Assembly: GCA_009731375.1 (NCBI GenBank)
Contig: BJOX01000113.1
Location: 168,341-202,328 of the forward strand
Reading direction: 5' to 3'
Source of the DNA: Paulinella micropora
Taxonomy: Eukaryota > Cercozoa > Imbricatea > Euglyphida
Length of the DNA stretch: 33,988 nucleotides
This document shows positions 1-9,207 of the stretch, in pieces; the stretch's first letter is position 1, and each line of letters begins with the position of its first letter. The notes beneath the pieces were generated by a model. The model had not been told where the DNA came from, made no database searches, and worked only from the letters and a program-made list of their open reading frames with translations. Position numbers and translations under genes: made by a program.

Positions 1-43
<43 letters not shown>

Positions 44-85
44 GATACACACACACAGTGGACACACACACACACACACAGTGGA

Positions 86-139
<54 letters not shown>

Positions 140-141
140 TT
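1..141. repeat. Compound (CT)n/(CA)n microsatellite
   Basis: Two blocks of CT dinucleotides alternate with CA dinucleotides, with a GTGGACAC spacer seen twice. No coding signal; the short ORF through it is repeat translation. About 85 bases of ordinary sequence follow before the LINE remnant. Confidence 0.95.
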
Positions 142-604
142 CCTTCCCTCCCTCCCTGCCTCAAAAAGACTAAAACTAAATCTTACAGTAGCATGCAAAA
201 AGGCTCAAACGTCTTTCTGACTCTTTCAGTGTGTCTTTATTAAAATCAAGCAGGCCAGCAGCAACCCGTCCTGAAGGTATATAAAGCAAAATGTAAGCTT
301 CGAAATGTCGCAAATCGGTGCTTGCTGACTGCGCACGGAGACCTGTAGAAAGGGGATAGCAATCCTCAGAGACCTTGCCGAAGGGAGGCGTGTTCTGAGA
401 CGATCCACCCTAGGATTAAGAGGATGATAGGGCTGCAGCTTAAATTGTGGGCGGAACGAAAGAACAACCCCACACAAGAGACGATCAGTAGTAGACATAT
501 CAGATACAGGCAGATAGTGAAGAACGCGATAAAGCAGGAGAAACGCAAATATCTCGAAGCGCAATTAGAGCTAAGGAAAGATAGCCGTAAAGCGCAAGCA
601 GCGA

Positions 605-687
605 TAGGTAGGTAGGTAGGTAGGTAGGTAGGCAGGCAGGTAGGCAGGTAGGCAGGTAGGTAGGCAGGTAGGTAGGTAGGTAGGTAG
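605..687. repeat. (GGTA)n/(GGCA)n microsatellite inside the LINE
   Basis: A tetranucleotide array of GGTA with GGCA variants separates two LINE coding pieces. The coding register resumes shortly after it. Confidence 0.95.
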
Positions 688-1334
688 CTCTGCGGCAGAT
701 AGTACCGCGGAACTCTACTGCTAGGGAATCGCCGCAAGAGCTAATATATAATAATGAGAGCTATAAGCAACCTAAAGAGATCGCTAATAAGATGAATGAG
801 AACTTTATTAACACTGGAAAGCGGGTAAGGGAAGTGCTCCAAGCTCAGCAATCTGCACCCTTGCATGAGGATCAAAAGCAGCGACAGAGCCCGCCCGCTT
901 TCGTACTAACGCATACGACTGATAAAATAGTTACGAAGGTTATCGATGATATGGACAGACATAAAGCGGCTGATATCATCGACATCACACCCGCCATCAT
1001 AAAAGATCTTAAGGGCGTCATGGTGTCCCTCATCAGATCGACTTTCAACAAATCCATCGATGAGGGCCAGTACCCGGACGAACTCAAGATGATTAAACTC
1101 ATAGAACTGTATAAGGGCAAACAGGCGTTGCCCTGACAACTAAAGACCCATATCTCTCCCGCCTATCATAGCAAGAGTGTATGATAGCATTATCAACAAG
1201 CAGATTATGACACGCCTCACCCATCACAACATTTTATCACCCTTCCAGTACGGTTTCCACCCGCACTCATCTTACCGATACAGTCAATAATCAATAAGAT
1301 CAAACAGCAGAAGAAAAGAGGCGTAACGCTTGCA

Positions 1335-1658
1335 GTGTATGTGGACTTATCCAAAGCTTATGATACAGTCAACCACAACACACTCCTAACTAAGCTAAGT
1401 GCACAATACAACTTTACTGCAAGCACCATACGCTATCTCAGATCTTACCTAAAAGGCAGAGTACAACAGCTGCACACGCAAGATGCGATAACAGACCCCG
1501 CTATCGTAATAGACGGGGTCCCTCAGGGCAGCTCCTTGTCACCCACACTCGTTCTACTATATGTGAACGATATGTATGGTCATATCCGTTTTGCGGCCAT
1601 CTATTCCTATGCCGACGACACAACCTTTCTCATATGTGCCAAGGACACACACGCCCTT

Positions 1659-1660
<2 letters not shown>
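1335..1660 (+). pseudogene. Reverse transcriptase catalytic fragment of the LINE
   Basis: The fragment shows three consecutive RT blocks: DLSKAYDTVNH (block with the first catalytic Asp), GVPQGSSLSP (the template-grip block) and YADDTTFL (the catalytic YADD box). These are family-defining for non-LTR retrotransposon RTs. The frame runs directly into a (GA)n tract at about 1660 and is lost there; the following coding pieces resume beyond 1890. The block upstream (1140-1330) is recognisable as the RT finger region but is frame-shifted. It is a remnant, not a functional gene. Confidence 0.85.

Positions 1661-1737
<77 letters not shown>
1660..1737. repeat. (GA)n microsatellite inside the LINE RT domain
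   Basis: Nearly 80 bp of uninterrupted GA dinucleotide directly follow the YADD block of the RT. Confidence 0.97.
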
Positions 1738-1741
<4 letters not shown>

Positions 1742-2037
1742 GTCTATTTACACATATCACACGTCCATAGCAACACTTCACGACACCTAACGTGATCTAT
1801 TACTAACTACAACACTTTCATAACACTCGCCTTTTGTCTCCTTTTCCTTACTTCCTTTTCCTCCTATATCTCCATTCCTTCACCCACAGATCGCGACGCA
1901 ACAAGCCCTTAACGACCTAACCTCCTACCTCAACTCAAATGCACTGATACCTAACCCTACCAAGACCACATACACTATCTTTCACAAGCGGCCGTCTGAC
2001 ATCAATGTAAGACTGCACGGCCACCAACTACAACATA

Positions 2038-2054
2038 TCTATCTATCTATCTAC

Positions 2055-2108
<54 letters not shown>

Positions 2109-2159
2109 GAGGCATCTCCACCTGTGAACATTATATTCATCTTTCTATCTTTCTATCTT

Positions 2160-2211
<52 letters not shown>
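2038..2211. repeat. Two (CTAT)n arrays inside the LINE
   Basis: Two CTAT arrays (about 2038-2109 and 2141-2211) are separated by a 30-bp non-repeat spacer. Coding sequence of the LINE resumes after an ACTCAG at the right edge. Confidence 0.95.
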
Positions 2212-2588
2212 CTCAGGCCAAACTATTGGGGATCACGTTGCAACATAATCTCAGATACCAACAACACATCAAACAAATTATAAAACGCATACAGCCATTT
2301 ACTGTCATTCTCAGATATATCAATCAAATACTCCCCCAACTCATACTACTCCAGCTCTACTATGCGCATGTTTATCCGCACCTCATCTACGGCATCACCG
2401 TATGGGGTTCGGATAAACCAGGCGCTAAACATGTGCAAGCTCTAATGCGATTACATAAACAAATCTTGCGGCTCTTGGCGGCTCAGCCGCCGCGAACGCA
2501 CACAGCGCCAATCAGATAACAACTTGGCATACTATCACTACGCAACCTATACATATATCGGATATGCACTCTCGCGCACAAGTACCGC

Positions 2589-2692
2589 CTATCTGTCTTT
2601 CTGTCTGTCTGTCTGTCTGTCTTTCTGTCTGTCTGTCGTCTGTCTGTCTGTCTGCCTGCTTGCCTGCCTACCTGCCTGCTTGCCTGCTTGCC
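2589..2692. repeat. (TCTG)n/(TGCC)n array inside the LINE
   Basis: TCTG units grade into TGCC/TGCT units, splitting the C-terminal LINE coding region. Confidence 0.9.
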
Positions 2693-3134
2693 CCAAACAC
2701 CAAATACATGGCCAAAACATGACAACCACTACCCAATCGCTGGACAGAGGCACCGTTATCCGACAAAGAGCAGCAGACAACACAGGCTGTACAGCAGCCA
2801 GCAGGACACTGATTCACAAAAAGAGACTGTTATAATCTGGAGCCGCCTACCGCAAGACATCCGGGATAATAAATACATCTCATCCTTTAAAAAACAACTT
2901 ACAGCATATTTACTCACCAATGCATACAACTAATACGCGGCCACATACTAGTCATATATCGTGATCCTGATCACGCTTATTTCTTCGCTTTTATATTTTC
3001 CTTTAAATATCTTTTGGGCTAGCTTGAGTCTGATATACTACTACGCTGAAGGTTACCACCTAGGTGAATTCAATACTTTTCGCAGTATTAAGTTTTAGTG
3101 GTCCTCCCTGGAATAATACGTTATTCTAAATTAA

Positions 3135-3424
3135 AGAAGAAGAAGAACAAGAAGAAGAAGAAGAAGAAGAAGAAGAAGAAGAACAACAACAACAACAACA
3201 ACAACAACAAGGAGGAGGAGGAGGAGGAGGAGAAGAAGAAGAAGAAGAAGAAGAAGAAGAAGAAGAAGAAGAAGAAGAAGAAGAAGAAGAAGAAGAAGAA
3301 GAAGAAGAAAAAGAAGAAAAAGAAGAAAAAGAAGAAAAAGAAGAAAAAGAAGAAAAAGAAGAAAAAGAAAGAAGAAAAAGAAGAAAAAGAAAAAGAAGAA
3401 AAAGAAGAAGGAAGAATAATAATA

Positions 3425-3463
<39 letters not shown>

Positions 3464-5506
3464 TGATGATAATAATAATAATAATCATAATCATAATCAT
3501 AATCATAATCATAATCATAATCATAATAATAAGAAGAAGAAGAAAAAGAAGAAGAAGAAGAAGAAGAAGAAGAAGAAGAAGAAGAAGAAGAAGAAGAAGA
3601 AGAAGAAGAAAAAGAAGAAAAAGAAAAAGAAGAAGAAGAAAAAGAAGAAAAAGAAGAAAAAGAAGAAAAAGAAAAAGAAGAAAAAAGAAGAAAGAAGAAG
3701 AAAGAAGAAGAAAGAAGAAGACTAGTAAGAAGAAAGAAGAAGAAGAAGAAGAAGAAGAAGAAGAAGAAGAAGAAGAAGAAGAAGAAGAAGAAGAAGAAGA
3801 AGAAGAAGAAGAAGAAGAAGAAGAAGAAGAAGAAGAAGAAGAAGAANNNNNNNNNNTAGTAAGAAGAAAGAAGAAGAAGAAGAAGAAGAAGAAGAAGAAG
3901 AAGAAGAAGAAGAAGAAGAAGAAGAAGAAGAAGAAGAAGAAGAAGAAAAAGAAGAAAAAGAAGAAAAAGAAAAAGAAGAAGAAGAGGANNNNNNNNNNAA
4001 GAAGAGGAAGAGGAAGAAGAGGAAGAAGAAGAAAAGGAAGAAAAGGAAGAAAAGGAAGAAGAAGAAGAAGAAAAGAAGAAAAAGAAGAAAAAGAAGAAAA
4101 AGAAGAAAAAGAAGAAAAAGAAGAAAAAGAAGAAAAAGAAGAAAAAGAAGAGGAAGAAAAGGAAGAAAAGGAAGAAGAAGAAAAGGAAGAAGAAGAAGAA
4201 GAAGAAGAAGAAGAAGAAGAAGAAGAAGAAGAAGAAGAAGAAGAAGAAGAAGAAGAAGAAGAAGAAGAAGAAGAAGAAAGAAGAAGAAAGAAGAAGAAAG
4301 AAGAAGAAAGAAGAAGAAAGAAGAAGAAAGAAGAAGAAAGAAGAAGAAAGAAGAAGAAAGAAGAAGAAAGAAGAAGAAAGAAGAAGAAAGAAGAAGAAAG
4401 AAGAAGAAAGAAGAAGAAAGAAGAAGAAAGAAGAAGAAAGAAGAAGAAAGAAGAAGAAAGAAGAAGAAAGAAGAAGAAAGAAGAAGAAAGAAGAAGAAAG
4501 AAGAAGAAAGAAGAAGAAAGAAGAAGAAAGAAGAAGAAAGAAGAAGAAAGAAGAAGAAAGAAGAAGAAAGAAGAAGAAAGAAGAAGAAAGAAGAAGAAAG
4601 AAGAAGAAAGAAGAAGAAAGAAGAAGAAAGAAGAAGAAAGAAGAAGAAAGAAGAAGAAAGAAGAAGAAAGAAGAAGAAAGAAGAAGAAAGAAGAAGAAAG
4701 AAGAAGAAAGAAGAAGAAAGAAGAAGAAAGAAGAAGAAAGAAGAAGAAAGAAGAAGAAAGAAGAAGAAAGAAGAAGAAAGAAGAAGAAAGAAGAAGAAAG
4801 AAGAAGAAAGAAGAAGAAAGAAGAAGAAAGAAGAAGAAAGAAGAAGAAAGAAGAAGAAAGAAGAAGAAAGAAGAAGAAAGAAGAAGAAAGAAGAAGAAAG
4901 AAGAAGAAAGAAGAAGAAAGAAGAAGAAAGAAGAAGAAAGAAGAAGAAAGAAGAAGAAAGAAGAAGAAAGAAGAAGAAAGAAGAAGAAAGAAGAAGAAAG
5001 AAGAAGAAAGAAGAAGAAAGAAGAAGAAAGAAGAAGAAAGAAGAAGAAAGAAGAAGAAAGAAGAAGAAAGAAGAAGAAAGAAGAAGAAAGAAGAAGAAAG
5101 AAGAAGAAAGAAGAAGAAAGAAGAAGAAAGAAGAAGAAAGAAGAAGAAAGAAGAAGAAAGAAGAAGAAAGAAGAAGAAAGAAGAAGAAAGAAGAAGAAAG
5201 AAGAAGAAAGAAGAAGAAAGAAGAAGAAAGAAGAAGAAAGAAGAAGAAAGAAGAAGAAAGAAGAAGAAAGAAGAAGAAAGAAGAAGAAAGAAGAAGAAAG
5301 AAGAAGAAAGAAGAAGAAAGAAGAAGAAAGAAGAAGAAAGAAGAAGAAAGAAGAAGAAAGAAGAAGAAAGAAGAAGAAAGAAGAAGAAAGAAGAAGAAAG
5401 AAGAAGAAAGAAGAAGAAAGAAGAAGAAAGAAGAAGAAAGAAGAAGAAGAAAGAAGAAGAAAGAAGAAGAAAGAAGAAGAAAGAAGAAGAAAGAAGAAGA
5501 AAGAAA

Positions 5507-5546
<40 letters not shown>

Positions 5547-5557
5547 CCTCGGAACGA

Positions 5558-5592
<35 letters not shown>
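3135..5592. repeat. 2.4-kb homopurine tract: (GAA)n and (AAGAAGAAAG)n
   Basis: An almost uninterrupted purine strand. The left part is GAA/GAAA with short AAC, GGA, AAT and ATC islands. From 4271 to 5440 a decamer AAGAAGAAAG repeats perfectly about 117 times, then grades into GAAA. Two 10-N joins (3847-3856 and 3989-3998) lie inside, so the true length is unknown. The tract starts at the 3' end of the LINE, suggesting it grew from that element's tail. The 730-aa and 839-aa ORFs across it are pure repeat translation and not genes. Confidence 0.97.
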
Positions 5593-5663
5593 TTAATTAG
5601 TGTACCTTTTTGGGCATTTTTCCTCCAGTGCGAAATGTCCACCATCGTGTGAAACGCAAACTA

Positions 5664-5669
5664 TTTTCA
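5664..5669. other. Left target-site duplication TTTTCA
   Basis: TTTTCA directly precedes the left terminal repeat, which starts AGAAGATG. The same six bases directly follow the right terminal repeat at 27303-27308. A 6-bp duplication with AG...CT ends is known for Polinton integration by rve integrases. Confidence 0.85.
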
Positions 5670-5998
5670 AGAAGATGATTACACTTTTCTTACAGTCATT
5701 TTTTAAGAAAAATGTCTGTAATAAAAGTGTCGTTAAGCCCCATAGCATCAAATTCGACATCATAAAGAAATCATGTAGAAATCAAGAAAGGACATATATT
5801 GACGAAGGAGATAAGCGAAAATGAGATGATAGAAAAAGGCGATGTGTAGCAAAAAGTGGAAACACACAAAAGTAAAATAGAATTGGACAGCCAAACTTCG
5901 ATGCGACTGCGCGGTGATTTTTGTCGCAGCGTCGCACGCTTTTTCTCTCTCGCGGTAGTTTTTGTTGTTTTCTGTCGCACAAACGCAAAAACGCAAAA
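5670..5998 (+). repeat. Left terminal inverted repeat of the Polinton
   Basis: The reverse complement of 26975-27302. I read the two as identical except for one T/A run difference near the inner end (TTGTTGTTTT versus TTGTTGTTT). The outer end holds a 50-bp imperfect hairpin (5681-5730). A GC-richer block with GCGAC/GTCGC inverted repeats sits at about 5905-5938, and a tandem ACGCAAAA closes the inner edge. Confidence 0.95.
5681..5730. other. Terminal 50-bp hairpin in the left inverted repeat
   Basis: ACACTTTT pairs with AAAAGTGT, TTACAG with CTGTAA, and CATTTTT with AAAAATG. Only two mismatched positions and a TAAG loop remain. The copy in the right repeat is 27242-27291. Its position 11 bp from the element tip suggests a role in end recognition, protein-primed initiation or end folding; that role is inferred. 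Confidence 0.8.
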
Positions 5999-6067
5999 GA
6001 ATTATTTCCTATTAAAGAAAAGGACATAATAAGACATAATAAGACAACAAAGGACTACAAAAAACAA

Positions 6068-6733
6068 ATGCCAGACTACAAACAAGGAAAGATTTATGCT
6101 ATTCGTTCCTACCAGACAGACCAAATATATATTGGTTCCACTACAAACCCATTACATAAAAGATTGTACGCACATAGAGCACATTACAAGCAAAACAAAC
6201 GATATATGACTTCTTTTGAAATATTGAAATATGATGATAACTATATCGAACTTATCGAAATGTTTCCTTGTAATAACAGAATTGAACTTGGTAAGAGAGA
6301 AGGGGAAATAATTAGAGCAACTGAAAATTGTATAAATAAACAAATTACAGGAAGAACAGCTAAACAGTGGAGAGAAGATACCAAATACCACGAACGATAT
6401 CGTGAAGACAACAAAGACAAAATCAAACAATATAGTGAAGACAACAAAGAACGATTTAGAAAATACAGAGAAAGTAAAAAAGAACATTTTAAGGGAAAAT
6501 GGAAAGAATGGTTAGAAAAAAATAACAATAGAAGTAAAAGAAAAAAATGGTCGAAAGAATATTCAAAAGATTACCGCAATTTACACAAGCAAAAGATACA
6601 AGAAAACAAATCAAAAATAGTGGAGTGTGAATGTGGTTATATGATTTCAAATTCGCACTTGAAAAGACACACAAAAACTGAGAAACACAAGTCGATTTTG
6701 GAGAGAGTAGGATTAAGTGTATTTGGTTATTAA
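6068..6733 (+). CDS. GIY-YIG endonuclease with C-terminal zinc-finger-like tail
   Basis: 221 residues. The first 90 residues carry the GIY-YIG nuclease fold: KIYAIRS, then QIYIGST, a conserved Arg in the HKRLYAHR helix, and the catalytic Glu candidate in the KREGEII helix. A long Lys/Arg/Glu-rich helical linker follows. The tail has CECG and a spaced H...H (HLKRHTKTEKH), resembling a C2H2-like DNA-binding finger. I chose the ATG at 6068 because the paralogue at 17046 starts with the same MPDYKQG; an upstream in-frame extension would run into the terminal repeat. The gene sits next to the left terminal repeat and converges on the integrase gene, overlapping it by a few bases. Related GIY-YIG genes occur in virophages and giant viruses, where they act as mobile or recombination nucleases. 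The role here is inferred. Confidence 0.85.
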   Translation: MPDYKQGKIYAIRSYQTDQIYIGSTTNPLHKRLYAHRAHYKQNKRYMTSFEILKYDDNYIELIEMFPCNNRIELGKREGEIIRATENCINKQITGRTAKQWREDTKYHERYREDNKDKIKQYSEDNKERFRKYRESKKEHFKGKWKEWLEKNNNRSKRKKWSKEYSKDYRNLHKQKIQENKSKIVECECGYMISNSHLKRHTKTEKHKSILERVGLSVFGY

Positions 6734-7725
6734 AGGTCTAACTTTTCAACTCTCTTTTTAATTCTATTTGAAGTTCTTATATTACCTTCATCAATACTTT
6801 CTCTGTTTAACTGTTCTTTTGTTTTTTTCTCCTTCGTTATTTGTTTTACTTGTTCGTTAATTTGTTTTTCTTCATCAACCGGTTTATCAAACTTAGATTT
6901 TAAAAGCTCCCGAGGTGATACGAGCTCATTTGAATTGAGAATTAATTTGAAGCCTTGACGACCAATGACTGTATGGAGCTGTTTGCTGTATTGCTTGCCG
7001 CCTTTAGAAAATAAATTCCTCTTTAGCTCCTTTCTTACCTTGTCGCCTTTTTCAAATTCATCAATTAAATGGTCGCGTTGAATACGTTGTTTATTTTTAC
7101 TTACTCCCTTAATGATGTCTATTGGCCGGGCTTTAATCGTTCTATGAAAACGCATATTGTAAGCATCTACCATGTCGTTAATATAAGTCAGCCAGTCAAA
7201 GTTTCCATTAGTTTCGAATAGTATGTCCAACCATCTCCTTATTGTTCTTATAACCCGATCAACAATCGCAAGCGCCCGATGGTCTCCTATTTCAACCGTC
7301 CGGTGTTCGACGTTGTTATCTCTGAAATAATCTTTAACCATTCCTTTATATTCACTTCCGCTATCGGTTGTAATGGAGTTAGGAGTGTATGGTATTGATT
7401 TTAAAGCTAAATAAACTTCCTTAGCCGTTTTGTTTTTAAGCGGTTTAATGATTAAAAATCGACTATGAGTGTCAATCCAAAACAACATCCAAGCATAGCC
7501 TTTATTTCCTTTCTTATCTTTCAACTTAGACATATCCGCCAAATCTACAAATACTTGTTTAAGTGGTTTATCAGACCATATTGTATTCCATTTATCAGTC
7601 GGTAATCTCTTCTGATAGTGGATTTCAAGTGCTTGTTGCTCCTTTATTTCATCCAGCAGAGACTCCGCCTCCGCACCTCCCGGATTACTATCGCCTACAG
7701 CGATAGCTGTATGTTTATGGTCCAT
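6730..7725 (-). CDS. Retroviral-type (rve) DDE integrase
   Basis: 331 residues from the ATG at 7725; a GTG-initiated extension to 7746 is possible. The RNase H-like core has VFVDLADMS (first Asp, about residue 61), ITTDSGSEYKG (second Asp, about 121) and, 34 residues further on, HRALAIVDRVIRTIRR. In that last motif the third acidic residue is Asp where many relatives have Glu. The C-terminal third is basic with a GDKVRK segment followed by GFKLILN, as expected for an SH3-like DNA-binding tail. The N-terminal HHCC zinc domain is not visible; the sequence before residue 45 looks low-complexity and overlaps short palindromes (7668-7750), so the 5' end may be eroded. The enzyme would insert the linear element and generate the 6-bp duplications seen at the ends. 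Confidence 0.92.
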   Translation of the reverse strand: MDHKHTAIAVGDSNPGGAEAESLLDEIKEQQALEIHYQKRLPTDKWNTIWSDKPLKQVFVDLADMSKLKDKKGNKGYAWMLFWIDTHSRFLIIKPLKNKTAKEVYLALKSIPYTPNSITTDSGSEYKGMVKDYFRDNNVEHRTVEIGDHRALAIVDRVIRTIRRWLDILFETNGNFDWLTYINDMVDAYNMRFHRTIKARPIDIIKGVSKNKQRIQRDHLIDEFEKGDKVRKELKRNLFSKGGKQYSKQLHTVIGRQGFKLILNSNELVSPRELLKSKFDKPVDEEKQINEQVKQITKEKKTKEQLNRESIDEGNIRTSNRIKKRVEKLDL

Positions 7726-7760
7726 CGCAGAGGCAAGCCTCCGCACCTCACTTCGGGTTT

Positions 7761-8018
7761 CTAATACTTAATGACACCTAACGCTGTATCCTTATATATT
7801 AATCGTTCTTTTTTTTCTATTTCAAAACAATAATTAGAACAAAACTCATAAGTATAAAATCTGTCGAAACTATCATCAATTGCCGTAATCTGGCGGTTCG
7901 CTAAACACAGAGTTAATCCACACACATAGCAACTATTGAAGTCATACATATGATGATTATATAGGTAGTCCATAATGTGTAAGCGAACATCTAATGGTAG
8001 GTTCTTAATTTCACTCAT
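7761..8018 (-). CDS. Small F-box-like / zinc-ribbon-like protein
   Basis: 85 residues. The start LPLDVRLHIMDYL resembles the first helix pair of an F-box, but this is a short motif. It is followed by CYVCGLTLC and FCSNYC, a likely zinc-binding set of cysteines. The gene lies in tandem with and upstream of the integrase gene on the same strand, and its stop is 14 bp before the longest integrase frame. I do not recognise a named family. If the F-box reading is right it could recruit a host ubiquitin ligase; otherwise it is a small zinc protein of unknown role. Confidence 0.6.
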   Translation of the reverse strand: MSEIKNLPLDVRLHIMDYLYNHHMYDFNSCYVCGLTLCLANRQITAIDDSFDRFYTYEFCSNYCFEIEKKERLIYKDTALGVIKY

Positions 8019-8025
8019 ATATATA

Positions 8026-8541
8026 TTAGAACTTTAAAAACATTTTCGAAACATCATTACTTTCTTTTTTTGACTTCTCCGGTTGTCCAGCATAAACATT
8101 GACATTAACACGGCCGGTCTTTTTCCCCCCTTTCTTCGGCTGAGGCTCTTCCTCGCTTTCGCTTTCGCTATCCTCGCTCTCTTCCACTTCAGGCAGTTTC
8201 TTTTTTACCGCTTTCTTAGTCTTCTTTTGCTTAGTCTTAAGTTTCATACCCGCAACACGTCGCGCAACGATATCTACAAAGTCCTGTTCGACCTCTTCAT
8301 CGCTTTCACTGCTTTCCTCGATCGGCTCGCCATCCCGCCCGTCTATCATATCCTTCGCCAACTGCTTCTTAGTAATGTGCTCCATCTTTTCGTCTTCATT
8401 CATTTCTTTAACATTCTTCGCCTCTTCCTCCGCTAGTAATTCCTTAGCCCGCTCAATCTTTCTTTGCCTCGCATACTGTTTCTTCATTACAGTTGCCTTT
8501 TCAAGGTTCTTTATGGCAATCTCTCTATTTCCTCTCGGCAT
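8026..8541 (-). CDS. Highly charged protein of unknown function (start may lie in the gap)
   Basis: At least 171 residues, very rich in Lys and Glu. An N-terminal basic helix (about residues 10-50) is followed by acidic Ser/Asp/Glu clusters near residues 85-95 and 125-140, a KKGGKK segment, and a C-terminal VNVNVYAG...MFLKF. The first visible ATG touches the 665-bp assembly gap, so the real start may be upstream. No enzymatic motif is visible. It is followed after 7 bp by the 85-residue gene, so the minus-strand genes here may be co-expressed. A nucleic-acid or chaperone-like role is possible but unproven. Confidence 0.6.
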   Translation of the reverse strand: MPRGNREIAIKNLEKATVMKKQYARQRKIERAKELLAEEEAKNVKEMNEDEKMEHITKKQLAKDMIDGRDGEPIEESSESDEEVEQDFVDIVARRVAGMKLKTKQKKTKKAVKKKLPEVEESEDSESESEEEPQPKKGGKKTGRVNVNVYAGQPEKSKKESNDVSKMFLKF

Positions 8542-8542
8542 T

Positions 8543-9207
8543 NNNNNNNNNNNNNNNNNNNNNNNNNNNNNNNNNNNNNNNNNNNNNNNNNNNNNNNNNN
8601 NNNNNNNNNNNNNNNNNNNNNNNNNNNNNNNNNNNNNNNNNNNNNNNNNNNNNNNNNNNNNNNNNNNNNNNNNNNNNNNNNNNNNNNNNNNNNNNNNNNN
8701 NNNNNNNNNNNNNNNNNNNNNNNNNNNNNNNNNNNNNNNNNNNNNNNNNNNNNNNNNNNNNNNNNNNNNNNNNNNNNNNNNNNNNNNNNNNNNNNNNNNN
8801 NNNNNNNNNNNNNNNNNNNNNNNNNNNNNNNNNNNNNNNNNNNNNNNNNNNNNNNNNNNNNNNNNNNNNNNNNNNNNNNNNNNNNNNNNNNNNNNNNNNN
8901 NNNNNNNNNNNNNNNNNNNNNNNNNNNNNNNNNNNNNNNNNNNNNNNNNNNNNNNNNNNNNNNNNNNNNNNNNNNNNNNNNNNNNNNNNNNNNNNNNNNN
9001 NNNNNNNNNNNNNNNNNNNNNNNNNNNNNNNNNNNNNNNNNNNNNNNNNNNNNNNNNNNNNNNNNNNNNNNNNNNNNNNNNNNNNNNNNNNNNNNNNNNN
9101 NNNNNNNNNNNNNNNNNNNNNNNNNNNNNNNNNNNNNNNNNNNNNNNNNNNNNNNNNNNNNNNNNNNNNNNNNNNNNNNNNNNNNNNNNNNNNNNNNNNN
9201 NNNNNNN
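8543..9207. other. Assembly gap (665 N)
   Basis: All bases unknown. The fibre gene 5' end, the possible start of the minus-strand charged protein and any promoter between them are lost here. Confidence 1.

Larger units (their letters stand above)
370..3125 (+). mobile_element. Decayed non-LTR retrotransposon (LINE, Jockey/CR1/L2-like), 5' truncated and cut up by microsatellites
   Basis: Pieces of one LINE ORF lie in order on the plus strand. 424-615 encodes a basic helical stretch typical of the linker before the reverse transcriptase. 792-1136 continues it with the start of the RT domain. 1335-1660 holds RT catalytic blocks, 1890-2037 and 2215-2519 the RT thumb and C-terminal region, and 2840-2933 the usual last segment (IWSRLPQDIRDNKYISSFKK). 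No endonuclease domain is visible upstream, so the element is 5' truncated. Frame changes and five simple-repeat blocks (GGTA, GA, CTAT twice, TCTG/TGCC) separate the pieces. The 3' UTR (2936-3125) carries three small perfect hairpins near 2960-2973, 3071-3088 and 3110-3125, then runs straight into the AAG tract. The element is dead. The clade call is tentative. Confidence 0.8.

Noticed and set aside
1335-2519. A host spliced gene with introns at the microsatellites
   Set aside because: The coding pieces are reverse transcriptase and other LINE regions with frameshifts. The splice-like edges are noted as an oddity only.
3126-5652. Very long ORFs (about 730 and 839 residues) on both strands
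   Set aside because: They are translations of GAA/GAAA repeats (poly-Glu/Lys/Arg or Ser/Phe/Leu) with N runs inside; no coding signal.
5760-6027. ORFs of 69-81 residues within the left terminal repeat, repeated in the right one
   Set aside because: They are duplicated only because the repeats are near identical. Several frames are open at once, and there is no start context or motif. A small TIR-encoded protein cannot be excluded but is not supported.
5921-6067. N-terminal extension of the first GIY-YIG gene into the terminal repeat
   Set aside because: The paralogue at 17046 begins at MPDYKQG, and the extension would be read from the repeat itself.
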